A stretch of 64,000 bases of DNA. Source: CAMLJR01 sp964500675 (GTDB lineage: Bacteria; Pseudomonadota; Gammaproteobacteria; Pseudomonadales; CAMLJR01). Of the stretch, positions 41,496-49,151 are shown piece by piece. Below the pieces are notes generated by a model. That model saw nothing but the letters and a program-made list of their open reading frames with translations, did not search any database and was not told the DNA's origin. Each line of letters begins with the position of its first letter. Position 1 is the stretch's first letter. The stretch is taken from positions 248,001 to 312,000 of the forward strand of contig CAZCNY010000003.1 in the NCBI GenBank assembly GCA_964500675.1. The letters are read 5' to 3'. Both the position numbers and the translations under genes were made by a program.

Positions 41496-42353
41496 ATGGG
41501 CACCGTCTATTTAAATGGCGAGTATCTTCCGCTAGAGCTGGCGAAAGTCTCGGTCATGGACCGCGGCTTTTTGTTCGGCGACGGTGTCTACGAGGTGATC
41601 CCCGTATTCGGCGGCAAGGCGTTTCGCGTCGACGAGCATCTGCAGCGGCTCGATTACAGCTTGCGCGAAACCGGCATTCCGCAACCGCATACGCCAGCGC
41701 AATGGCGTGCGTTGTTCGAGCGTTTGATCGCACTTACTGGTGAAGGCGGCGGCGATCAGGCGATTTATTTGCAGATCACGCGCGGTGTCGCGGCTCAGCG
41801 CGAACATAAATTTCCGCAGCCTTGCGTGCCGACCGTGTTTGCGATGTCGCGCGTATTGGCGGCGGCGCCAGCGGAAATTCCCGAGCCGATCGCGTGCATC
41901 GCCGTGCCCGATATCCGCTGGCAGCGCTGCGATATCAAAAGCATTTCGCTGCTCGGCAGTGTGATGTTGACGCAACAGGCCGTTGCGGCGGGTGCGCGGG
42001 AAGCGATTCTCGTGCGCGATGGCGTCGTGCTCGAAGGCGCGAGCAGCAATGTCTTCGCGGTGGTCGACGGCGTGCTGCGCACGGCGCCGAAAGACAAGCA
42101 CATTCTTGCCGGCATCACGCGCGATTTGATCGTCGAGCTCGCGCGGCAGCATGGATTGGATGTGCGCGAAGAAGCCGTGACGATCGCGCAACTGCATGCG
42201 GCGAGCGAAGTGTGGATCAGCAGCTCGACGCGCGAGATGGTTCCCGTCGCGACGCTCGACGGTCGGCGTGTTGGAAATGGCGGCGCCGGCCCCATATTCA
42301 AGCGGATATGGCAGTGGTATCGAGCGTTTCGCTCTAAGTTCCCTCTCTCGTAG
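41496..42353 (+). CDS. dat: D-amino-acid aminotransferase
   Basis: 285 residues. It is a fold-type IV PLP enzyme interconverting D-alanine and D-glutamate with their keto acids. VMDRGFLFGDGVYEVIPVFG opens the active site; the PLP lysine is in RCDIKSISLLGSVML; EGASSNVFAVVDGVL and SSSTREMVPVATLDG bind the phosphate and substrate. The last residues, SKFPLS, and the stop codon are supplied by a copy of the CCCTCTC repeat (from 42339), so the C-terminus is slightly remodelled. Placement after dacA fits D-Ala turnover. Confidence 0.92.
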   Translation: MGTVYLNGEYLPLELAKVSVMDRGFLFGDGVYEVIPVFGGKAFRVDEHLQRLDYSLRETGIPQPHTPAQWRALFERLIALTGEGGGDQAIYLQITRGVAAQREHKFPQPCVPTVFAMSRVLAAAPAEIPEPIACIAVPDIRWQRCDIKSISLLGSVMLTQQAVAAGAREAILVRDGVVLEGASSNVFAVVDGVLRTAPKDKHILAGITRDLIVELARQHGLDVREEAVTIAQLHAASEVWISSSTREMVPVATLDGRRVGNGGAGPIFKRIWQWYRAFRSKFPLS

Positions 42354-42365
42354 GGAGCGGAGAGT
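42339..42365. repeat. CCCTCTC/GGAG repeat, copy 2
   Basis: TTCCCTCTCTCGTAGGGAGC continues GGAGAGT and aligns with the proA-leader copy (TTCCCTCTCCCTGCGGGAGA then GGGGAGT). The left half lies inside the dat coding sequence and its TAG is the dat stop. Confidence 0.6.
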
Positions 42366-42381
42366 TATTTGAGTATGATAT

Positions 42382-42651
42382 ATGTCTGACGTAATACCGC
42401 CCAAAATCGAGTTTCCGTGCGCGTATCCGTTAAAAATTATCGGTCACGCCGCCGATGATTTTCGCGAATTCGTGATCTCGGTGCTCGAACGTCACACCGA
42501 TCGCATTTATGAAGAAACCATCGATTTGCGCGCGAGCAGCGGCGGGCGTTATATCTCGGTGCGCGTGACGATCACCGCAACGGGCGAAGAACAGTTGAAC
42601 AATATTTTCACCGAATTCAAAACCTCGGGGCGCGTGCAGGCAGTCATTTGA
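42382..42651 (+). CDS. ybeD: YbeD/DUF493 protein
   Basis: 89 residues of the ferredoxin-like ACT-related fold: IEFPCAYPLKIIGHAADDFR, ASSGGRYISVRVTITATGEE, ending SGRVQAVI. The family sits next to lipB across proteobacteria and is suspected to regulate lipoate synthesis allosterically, but this is unproven. Its stop overlaps the lipB start by one base (TGATG). Confidence 0.93.
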   Translation: MSDVIPPKIEFPCAYPLKIIGHAADDFREFVISVLERHTDRIYEETIDLRASSGGRYISVRVTITATGEEQLNNIFTEFKTSGRVQAVI

Positions 42652-43340
42652 TGCAATTGAAAATCCGAAAACTCGGCTTGATTGATTATCAGGTTTGTTG
42701 GGACGCGATGCGCGACTTCACCGAAACGCGCGATAAAAATACGCTCGACGAAATTTGGTTTTTGCAACACCCGCGCGTATTCACGCAGGGTCAGGCCGGC
42801 AAAGCCGAGCATGTGATCGCACCGGGCGATATTCCCGTGATTCAGGTCGATCGCGGCGGGCAGGTTACGTATCACGGTCCCGGGCAAATCGTCGGCTATA
42901 TGATGATCGATTTGCGTCGGCGCGGGCTCGGCATTCGCTGGCTCGTCAACGGCATCGAGGACAGCATCATCGCGGTATTGGCGCAATACGGCGTGAAAAG
43001 TTTCGCCAAACCCGAAGCACCCGGCGTGTATCTCGACGGCGCGCAAGGACAAGGCCGCGACGGCGCGAAGATCGCCGCGCTGGGCATGCGAGTGCGCCGC
43101 GGTTGCACGTTTCACGGGCTCAGTTTGAATATCGATATGGATCTCGAACCGTATGCGCGCATCAATCCGTGCGGCTTCAGCGGCTTGGCGGTGGCGCAAT
43201 TGCGCGACCTCGTCGACAATGCGCCGACGCTCGAAACCGTCGAGGAGCAATTGATGCAAGCGTTGTGTGCACAGCTCGACTACGATCCCCAAAATTTATT
43301 GCTCGAAACCCGGTTGCCCGCGCAATCGAAAAAATTATGA
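42651..43340 (+). CDS. lipB: Octanoyl-[ACP]:protein octanoyltransferase
   Basis: 229 residues from ATG 42651. LipB moves octanoate from ACP to lipoyl-domain lysines. DRGGQVTYHGPGQIVGYMMI carries the conserved HGPGQ; DGAKIAALGMRVRRG carries the catalytic Lys; YARINPCGFSGLAVAQL carries the catalytic Cys. It overlaps lipA as ATGA, so both lipoate genes are translated together. Confidence 0.96.
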   Translation: MQLKIRKLGLIDYQVCWDAMRDFTETRDKNTLDEIWFLQHPRVFTQGQAGKAEHVIAPGDIPVIQVDRGGQVTYHGPGQIVGYMMIDLRRRGLGIRWLVNGIEDSIIAVLAQYGVKSFAKPEAPGVYLDGAQGQGRDGAKIAALGMRVRRGCTFHGLSLNIDMDLEPYARINPCGFSGLAVAQLRDLVDNAPTLETVEEQLMQALCAQLDYDPQNLLLETRLPAQSKKL

Positions 43341-44323
43341 GTGAAGAAACCGTGCCTGAAGAAAATAAGGTAAAACCCGTCGTGCGCGGCGAAAAGCTGC
43401 GCGGTGCCGACAAGGTTGCGCGCATTCCGGTCAAGGTGATTCCGACCGTCGAATTGCCAAAAAAGCCGGATTGGATCCGCGTGAAAATGTCGACCGGTCC
43501 CGAAGTGTCGCGCATCAAAAATTTATTGCGCAAGCACAAGCTCGCGTCGGTCTGCGAAGAGGCACAGTGTCCGAATCTCGGTGAATGCTTCAGCGGCGGC
43601 ACCGCGACCTTCATGATCATGGGAGAAATTTGCACGCGGCGCTGTCCGTTCTGCGATGTCGCGCACGGCCGCCCGAATCCGCTCGATGCGAACGAGCCGG
43701 TCGAACTCGCCAACGCGATCGCCGAAATGCAATTGAAGTACGTCGTCATCACCTCGGTCGATCGCGACGATTTGCGCGATGGCGGCGCGCAGCATTTTGC
43801 CGACTGCATTCGCGAAACGCGCACGCTGTCGCCCGGTATTCGTATCGAAGTGTTGGTGCCCGATTTTCGCGGGCGCATGGATATTGCGCTCGATACCCTC
43901 GAAAGCGAAGCGCCCGACGTGTTCAATCACAATCTTGAAACGGTGCCGAGCCTGTACACCAAAGTGCGGCCCGGTTCCGATTACGCATGGTCGTTACAGT
44001 TGCTGAAAAAATACAAACAGCGTCGTCCCGATGTGCTGACGAAATCGGGTTTGATGCTGGGTCTTGGCGAAACGCGCGAAGAGTTGTTGCAGGTGCTGCG
44101 CGATATGCGCGCACACGACATCGACATGCTCACGCTGGGTCAATATTTACAGCCGAGCCGCGAGCATCTGCCCGTCGAGCGTTTTGTGCATCCCGATGAA
44201 TTCGAGGAATTCGCGCGCATCGCCGACGAACTCGGTTTCAAAAGTGTGGCGAGCGGTCCGCTCGTGCGCTCTTCCTATCATGCCGACAAGCAGGTCGATC
44301 TCAGTTTGCTGACATCGAATTGA
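43337..44323 (+). CDS. lipA: Lipoyl synthase
   Basis: 328 residues from ATG 43337. It is a radical-SAM enzyme that inserts two sulfurs into octanoyl chains. The auxiliary cluster cysteines are in CEEAQCPNLGECF; the radical-SAM cluster is CTRRCPFCDVAHGRP; the C-terminal RSSYHADKQ supplies the conserved Ser ligand. Full length. The gene ends the plus-strand wall-and-lipoate cluster and is followed by a terminator hairpin. Confidence 0.97.
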   Translation: MSEETVPEENKVKPVVRGEKLRGADKVARIPVKVIPTVELPKKPDWIRVKMSTGPEVSRIKNLLRKHKLASVCEEAQCPNLGECFSGGTATFMIMGEICTRRCPFCDVAHGRPNPLDANEPVELANAIAEMQLKYVVITSVDRDDLRDGGAQHFADCIRETRTLSPGIRIEVLVPDFRGRMDIALDTLESEAPDVFNHNLETVPSLYTKVRPGSDYAWSLQLLKKYKQRRPDVLTKSGLMLGLGETREELLQVLRDMRAHDIDMLTLGQYLQPSREHLPVERFVHPDEFEEFARIADELGFKSVASGPLVRSSYHADKQVDLSLLTSN

Positions 44324-44377
44324 TCTGTTATTCAAGAAGCCGAAGCGTTTCCATATTGCGTTATCTGAATAAAATAT

Positions 44378-44406
44378 AACAGCGCTCGTCACGGCGCTGT
44401 TGTTTT
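44378..44406 (+). terminator. Terminator after lipA
   Basis: AACAGCGC (44378-44385), 8-base loop, GCGCTGTT (44394-44401), then GTTTT. It separates the lip genes from the rubrerythrin operon. Confidence 0.75.
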
Positions 44407-44470
44407 AACTACCGCGCGCATACACTTCTACAGCTAATTGAAAAACAATAAAAAGCTGTCAAAAAAACCA

Positions 44471-44507
44471 ATAGGCGTGGGCTATTCAGCTCATTGGCAA
44501 ATTCAAT
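44471..44507 (+). promoter_or_regulatory. OxyR-type tetramer operator before rubrerythrin
   Basis: ATAG-N7-CTAT-N7-ATTG-N7-CAAT: four tetranucleotides in two palindromic pairs with the exact 7-bp spacing known for OxyR sites. The first pair matches consensus fully; the second is symmetric with one substitution per tetramer. A possible -10 (TAATAT, 44532-44537) lies 24 bp downstream, the geometry of an OxyR-activated promoter. OxyR itself is not encoded in the window. Confidence 0.65.
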
Positions 44508-44619
44508 TTCAAATAGTCGCGGCGGCGGCTCTAATATCAATCTCGGATCGATAAGCATCATTCCCAAGTCACTATTCACACAGCGTTCTTTACTTATACA
44601 ACAACCGCGGAGGTGTAAG

Positions 44620-45042
44620 ATGGCAGCACTCAAAGGTTCCAAGACCGAGAAAAATCTGAAAGATGCATTTGCCGGTGAATCGCAGGCCAATCGTCGCTAC
44701 CTGTATTTCGCAGCAAAAGCCGATGTCGAAGGTTACAACGATGTGGCGGCGGTGTTTCGCTCAACGGCGGAAGGCGAGACCGGACATGCGCACGGCCATC
44801 TCGAATATCTCGAAGAGGTCGGCGATCCGGCGACGGGCTTGCCGATCGGCGCCACATCGTCGAATTTGAAAGCGGCAATCGCGGGTGAAACGCACGAATA
44901 CACCGATATGTATCCGGGCATGGTGAAAGCCGCGCGCAGCGAAGGTTTCGATGAAATCGCCGATTGGTTTGAAACGCTCGCGAAGGCGGAGCGCAGCCAC
45001 GCCAATCGTTTCCAAAAGGCGCTCGACACATTGGGCGCGTAA
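44620..45042 (+). CDS. Rubrerythrin-type di-iron protein (no rubredoxin domain)
   Basis: 140 residues from ATG 44620, with GGAGGTG five bases upstream. The four-helix ferritin-like fold has di-iron ligands in AFAGESQANRRYLYFA, EGETGHAHGHLEYL, AIAGETHEYTDMYPGM and LAKAERSHANRF. The C-terminal rubredoxin domain of classical rubrerythrin is missing, so electrons must come from another protein, plausibly the Fe-S protein encoded next. Known for the family: peroxide reduction. The OxyR-like site supports a peroxide-stress role. Confidence 0.92.
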   Translation: MAALKGSKTEKNLKDAFAGESQANRRYLYFAAKADVEGYNDVAAVFRSTAEGETGHAHGHLEYLEEVGDPATGLPIGATSSNLKAAIAGETHEYTDMYPGMVKAARSEGFDEIADWFETLAKAERSHANRFQKALDTLGA

Positions 45043-45060
45043 TTCTCCTCTCGACCTAAC

Positions 45061-45099
45061 CCTCTCCTTTGAACCCATCAGGGTTCGCGGGGAGAGGGA
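45061..45099 (+). repeat. CCCTCTCC/GGAGAGGG hairpin, copy 3
   Basis: Outer arms CCCTCTCC (45061-45068) and GGAGAGGG (45092-45099) enclose an inner stem GAACCC-ATCA-GGGTTC (45072-45087). It fills the gap between rubrerythrin and the Fe-S gene and may stabilise the upstream mRNA or lower read-through. Confidence 0.7.
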
Positions 45100-45128
45100 T
45101 CCCATTTGCCTTCGTAAGAGTCACTCCC

Positions 45129-46523
45129 ATGAGCGATGAGAAATTGACCCCGACAATGTCTAACGCGGGTGTCACGGAAACGAAGCGCGAGGGCAGTCTC
45201 GATGCGCCGACGCGTCATGCGCTCGAATGGCAATCTCCAGCGTTTTATGACGAAACCGCGCTCAATAAAGAATTGGAGCGTGTGTTCGATATCTGTCACG
45301 GCTGTCGTCGCTGCGTCAGTTTGTGCAAATCGTTTCCGACGTTATTCGATTTGATCGACGCATCGCCGACCATGGAAATGGACGGCGTCGATAAAGCCGA
45401 TTACATCAAGGTGGTCGATCAGTGTTATCTGTGCGACCTCTGTTATATGACTAAATGTCCGTATGTGCCGCCACATGAATGGAATGTGGATTTTCCGCAT
45501 TTGATGCTGCGCGCGAAAGCTGTGAAATTCAAACAGGGCGAAACGAAGTTGCGCGACCGCTTTCTCACGAGCACCGATATGGTCGCGAAAATGGTGACGA
45601 CGATCCCGCTGGTCGATACCACGGTGAATTATTTCAACGCGCAAAAACCCGTGCGCAAGCTCATGGAAAAAACGCTCGGCGTTCACGCCGATGCGACGCT
45701 GCCGAAATATCATCGCAATACGCTGCGCAAGCGCGTGCTCGATAAAACGCAAAAAATTACACCGACGTCGACTGCGCAGACGCGCGGCAAAGTCGCGTTG
45801 TTCGCGACGTGTTACGGCAATTACAACAGCCCGTGGCTCGGCGATGACTTTTTTAAAGTATTTCAGCACAACGGTATCGAAATTATTCTGGTGCCCAGCG
45901 AAAAATGCTGCGGTATGCCCAAGCTCGAACTCGGCGATCTCGACGCGGTGGCGCGGCTTAAAGAAATCAATATTCCCGTGCTTGCGCAGCTAATTGACGA
46001 TGGTTACGACATTATTGCGCCGGTACCGTCGTGCGTGCTGATGTTCAAGCAGGAGCTGCCATTGATGTTTCCGGGCGATATGGATGTATTGAAAGTGAAA
46101 AAAGGCATTTTCGATCCGTTCGAGTATTTGATGCTGCGCCATAAGGCCAATCTGTTAAAAATCGATTTTAAAAACCCGCTCGGCGATATCAGCTATCACG
46201 TCGCGTGTCACCTGCGCGTGCAAAATATCGGCTTGAAAACGCGCGATATTTTGCAGCTGATCCCAAACACTAACGTGAATGCGATAGAGCGCTGCTCGGG
46301 TCACGACGGTACGTATGCCGTTAAAAAAGAATTTCATGAAGCATCGGTGCAAATTGCCACGCCGGTCGCGCGCAAGGTCGATCAGGCTTATGCGGAAAAA
46401 GCCGGTGAAATACATTTTGCCAGCGATTGTCCGATGGCGGCGACGCATATCGCGGATGTCGCGACGGGTGAGGTGATGCCGGAACATCCGATGACATTGT
46501 TGCGCATCGCGTACGGTTTGTAA
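45129..46523 (+). CDS. GlpC/heterodisulfide-reductase-like Fe-S oxidoreductase
   Basis: 464 residues from ATG 45129. Two [4Fe-4S] ferredoxin motifs lie at about residues 55-115: CHGCRRCVSLCKSFP and CYLCDLCYMTKCPYVPPHEW. Two CCG domains follow: CYGNYNSPWLGDDFF with SEKCCGMPKLELGD, and VACHLRVQNIG with ERCSGHDGTYAV, where the second CCG reads CSG. This resembles GlpC and HdrB electron-transfer subunits. No membrane helix is evident, so it is probably cytosolic or peripheral. Context suggests it feeds electrons to the rubrerythrin; the electron source is unknown. Confidence 0.88.
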   Translation: MSDEKLTPTMSNAGVTETKREGSLDAPTRHALEWQSPAFYDETALNKELERVFDICHGCRRCVSLCKSFPTLFDLIDASPTMEMDGVDKADYIKVVDQCYLCDLCYMTKCPYVPPHEWNVDFPHLMLRAKAVKFKQGETKLRDRFLTSTDMVAKMVTTIPLVDTTVNYFNAQKPVRKLMEKTLGVHADATLPKYHRNTLRKRVLDKTQKITPTSTAQTRGKVALFATCYGNYNSPWLGDDFFKVFQHNGIEIILVPSEKCCGMPKLELGDLDAVARLKEINIPVLAQLIDDGYDIIAPVPSCVLMFKQELPLMFPGDMDVLKVKKGIFDPFEYLMLRHKANLLKIDFKNPLGDISYHVACHLRVQNIGLKTRDILQLIPNTNVNAIERCSGHDGTYAVKKEFHEASVQIATPVARKVDQAYAEKAGEIHFASDCPMAATHIADVATGEVMPEHPMTLLRIAYGL

Positions 46524-46547
46524 TACGGCGGTGGGGGTTCGATCATT

Positions 46548-47126
46548 ATGAAAAAGTTGACGCGTAAGGATTTGTTTGGTCTTGAGCAGTATGCCGAGCG
46601 CCGCTCGCAAATTCGCAGCGAGGTCATCGCGCATAAAAAGCCGCGTCAGGTTGCTTTGGGTGAGCATCTGCGTCTGCTGTTCGAGGACCGGTTGACGATT
46701 CAGTATCAAATTCAGGAAATGCTGCGCGCCGAACGGATTTTCGAGGCGGCGGCAATTCAGGAGGAAATCGATGCCTACAATCCATTGATTCCCGATGGTG
46801 GAAATTTAAAAGCCACGATGCTGCTCGAATACGAAGACGTCGAGCAGCGCCGTGTGGCGCTCGAACAATTAAAAGGCATCGAGGATCGGATTTACGCGCG
46901 CGTCGGTGAGCAACGGATTTATGCGATTGCCGATGAAGACCTGGAACGCGAAAACGATTCAAAAACCGCGAGCGTGCATTTTCTGCGTTTGCAGTTCGAT
47001 AAAAATGCGATCGAGCGTCTGCGCCGAGGCGGAGAATTTATCATCGGTGTCGATCATGCGCAGTATTGCGAAGAAGCTACGCTTGATGATTCGCAGCGGC
47101 GGGCGCTATTGGCTGATTTCGACTGA
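46548..47126 (+). CDS. DUF3501 family protein
   Basis: 192 residues. The start (MKKLTRKDLFGLEQYAERRS) and QVALGEHLRLLFEDRLTIQY are typical of DUF3501. The family is almost always found beside the rubrerythrin and Fe-S gene pair. There are no catalytic cysteines; the protein is helical in its first half and beta-rich in the second (KTASVHFLRLQFDKN; FIIGVDHAQYCEE). It may bind or assemble the other two proteins. It converges with the small membrane-protein gene 20 bp away. Confidence 0.9.
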   Translation: MKKLTRKDLFGLEQYAERRSQIRSEVIAHKKPRQVALGEHLRLLFEDRLTIQYQIQEMLRAERIFEAAAIQEEIDAYNPLIPDGGNLKATMLLEYEDVEQRRVALEQLKGIEDRIYARVGEQRIYAIADEDLERENDSKTASVHFLRLQFDKNAIERLRRGGEFIIGVDHAQYCEEATLDDSQRRALLADFD

Positions 47127-47146
47127 ACGCACTTTACGGTGTGTCG

Positions 47147-47488
47147 TCAGCGGTCGAGCGCGTGTCCTCCCAGAAGCAATGTGCGCGCATCTCCATTCGC
47201 GCGAAACGTTGCGATAAAAATATAGGCGAGAGTAAATACACTGCCAAAAACGCCTGCAAGAGCTGCGCAGATTACCCCGGCCCATAACCTGGGCTCGCGA
47301 TAAATGATCCACAAAACCACCAACACCACATGTACGGAGAAGTCGGCATAGAATTGCGCCCGCCACGGATGCGCAAAATCAGAAATAAAGACATTCGCTC
47401 CATCGAGCCCCAGTTGCTGAAACGCACGTAGGGTGATGACTACGAGAACCGCCCATACGACTCCGAGTGCGATACGAAATAAATTCAT
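47147..47488 (-). CDS. Small multi-span membrane protein (DUF1475-like)
   Basis: 113 residues, three to four hydrophobic helices (NLFRIALGVVWAVLVVITLR; SVHVVLVVLWIIYREPRLWA; VICAALAGVFGSVFTLAYIF). The segment DFAHPWRAQFYADFSVH between helices 1 and 2 is the most conserved-looking part and resembles DUF1475. Function unknown. It overlaps holA as ATGA and is the last gene of the miaB-holA block. Confidence 0.7.
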   Translation of the reverse strand: MNLFRIALGVVWAVLVVITLRAFQQLGLDGANVFISDFAHPWRAQFYADFSVHVVLVVLWIIYREPRLWAGVICAALAGVFGSVFTLAYIFIATFRANGDARTLLLGGHALDR

Positions 47489-48531
47489 GTTTTTCCTCCG
47501 CTACTTTCTGTTGTTGGTTTTTTTCGCGCGGATTGCCCGCATATACCCAGAATAAGGCGATCGAGCAGCAGCCAGGGGTCGTCGCCAGAGCCTTTTACCG
47601 CCGAATCGATTTGCTGTGATAGGCGCAATAAATTTTCGATGCGTTTGCGCGATAGACGTTGTGCCGCGGCGCGCACGAGCGGTTTGCGCTTATCCCACAC
47701 GCCCGCGCTATCGAGCGCGCGATCGATCGATTGACCTTGTTCAACTGCGTCCGCGCATTTGTGCAGCGTGCGCAATTCCTTCGTTAATGCCCACAGAATC
47801 ACCGGCGGTTCTTCGCCTTCGCCGCGCAATCCCGCAATTGCGCGCAATGCCTGCGCGCAATTGCCGAGCAGGGTTTGATCGGCGAGATTGAAAATATCGA
47901 AACGCGCGCTATCGGCAACCGTTGCGTTGATGGTGGCTGCATCGATCATTTTGGCGTCGGTGTAAAGCTGTAGTTTTTCAATCTCCTGCGCGCACGCAAG
48001 CAGGTTGCCCTGCACGCGCTCGGCGAGAATTTGGATCGCATCGGCGCTCGCGCTCAACCCGCGTTGCCGCAAACGCTGTTCAATCCAGCGCGGTAATTGT
48101 TGCGGTTCGACGGGCCAGATCGGAATGGTCACGCCGCAGGCATCGACGGCTTTGTGCCATTTCGCGCGCGCGGCGCTGCCGTCGAGCTTGTTGCAGATAA
48201 TCAGTAATGCGGTATCGGCGTTGGTGTTCGCGCAATAGCTTTCGAGTGCAGCGGTGCCGGCGTCGCCGGGTTTGCCGCTCGGCATGCGCAATTCGATGAG
48301 CTTTTTATCGGCGAATAGCGACATCGACGCCGTTTCGTCGAGCAGAACTTGCCAATCGAAATTCGCATCGGCATGAAAAACCTGGCGCTCGCTGAAGCCG
48401 TGTTGACGGCACGCGGTGCGAATCGCATCGGCGCACTCCTGCACCAGCAGTGTTTCGTCGCCGGAAATTAAATAGACGGGAGCGAGCGCCTGCGCGGCGT
48501 GTTTTTCGATTTGATCCGCGCGCAGACGCAT
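47485..48531 (-). CDS. holA: DNA polymerase III delta subunit
   Basis: 348 residues. Delta opens the sliding clamp within the clamp loader. The AAA+-like fold is visible in LAPVYLISGDETLLVQECAD, TALLIICNKLDGSAARAKWH and LSASADAIQILAERVQGNLL, with a C-terminal collar domain (LWALTKELRTLHKCADAVEQ). No Walker A is expected in delta. It starts two bases after lptE and ends overlapping the small membrane protein. Confidence 0.94.
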   Translation of the reverse strand: MRLRADQIEKHAAQALAPVYLISGDETLLVQECADAIRTACRQHGFSERQVFHADANFDWQVLLDETASMSLFADKKLIELRMPSGKPGDAGTAALESYCANTNADTALLIICNKLDGSAARAKWHKAVDACGVTIPIWPVEPQQLPRWIEQRLRQRGLSASADAIQILAERVQGNLLACAQEIEKLQLYTDAKMIDAATINATVADSARFDIFNLADQTLLGNCAQALRAIAGLRGEGEEPPVILWALTKELRTLHKCADAVEQGQSIDRALDSAGVWDKRKPLVRAAAQRLSRKRIENLLRLSQQIDSAVKGSGDDPWLLLDRLILGICGQSARKKPTTESSGGKT

Positions 48532-48533
48532 GA

Positions 48534-49145
48534 TCAGTTGTGCGATGCGGGAGGTTGTGGCGTGCCGGTGTTCGACGACTCATGCGTTGTTGCTTGATTG
48601 TCAGCGGCGGGCGCCGTCGGTTGGCCGGATAGCTTGTTGGTGGCGTAGGCGCCGAGTCGACGCACGATTTGCGCGGCAAGCACCTGTTCCATATCTTGGC
48701 GCACGATACCAACATCTTGAAATGTGGTCAGAGCATTGTCCGGGTTGTTGGTAATGGTGCGGCGTTCGTCGAGCTTTTGTGGACCGAGCACCAGCCGGTT
48801 GAGTTTATCGCGCAGCTCGAATTCCACGCTCAAGGTGAGGCCGTATTCGGCGGCGAGGCCGCGCCGATCGAGCGAAATAATGCGTTGATCCTGGGTTTCG
48901 CTCAATAGCATTACTTGATACGCCGCCTGCGCTGAATACTCGGTAACTTCGGTGTTCGAATTGGTAAGCTGGTAGCGAAGCTTGCGGCCGAGTGAACTGT
49001 TGCCGACTGACCCGCCGATATAAATCGGCGCCAGCGCGCTCGGCATCGATGCCGAATTGCGCAGATGAAAACCACACGCGCTTGCGCCAATTAGTACAGC
49101 AGAAATAGTGATCGAGCGAAAAATATTTTTCATTATGCGCTTCAT
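48534..49145 (-). CDS. lptE: LPS-assembly lipoprotein LptE
   Basis: 203 residues (ATG 49133 is an alternative start). An outer-membrane lipoprotein that plugs the LptD barrel. Lipobox VLIGASAC gives a lipidated Cys near residue 24, followed by GFHLRNSASMPSALAPIYI, the LptE signature. The C-terminal 30 residues (GQPTAPAADNQATTHESS) are a disordered extension. It lies between leuS and holA as in most gammaproteobacteria. Confidence 0.94.
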   Translation of the reverse strand: MKRIMKNIFRSITISAVLIGASACGFHLRNSASMPSALAPIYIGGSVGNSSLGRKLRYQLTNSNTEVTEYSAQAAYQVMLLSETQDQRIISLDRRGLAAEYGLTLSVEFELRDKLNRLVLGPQKLDERRTITNNPDNALTTFQDVGIVRQDMEQVLAAQIVRRLGAYATNKLSGQPTAPAADNQATTHESSNTGTPQPPASHN

Positions 49146-49151
49146 TAAGAG

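Noticed and set aside
41532..42404. 290-codon antisense frame over dat
   Set aside because: Shadow of the aminotransferase; no domain and no start signals.
44430..44459. ACAGCT-N18-AGCTGT inverted repeat upstream of the OxyR-like site
   Set aside because: Considered as a LexA-like or second operator; spacing fits neither and the interior is a simple A-rich run.
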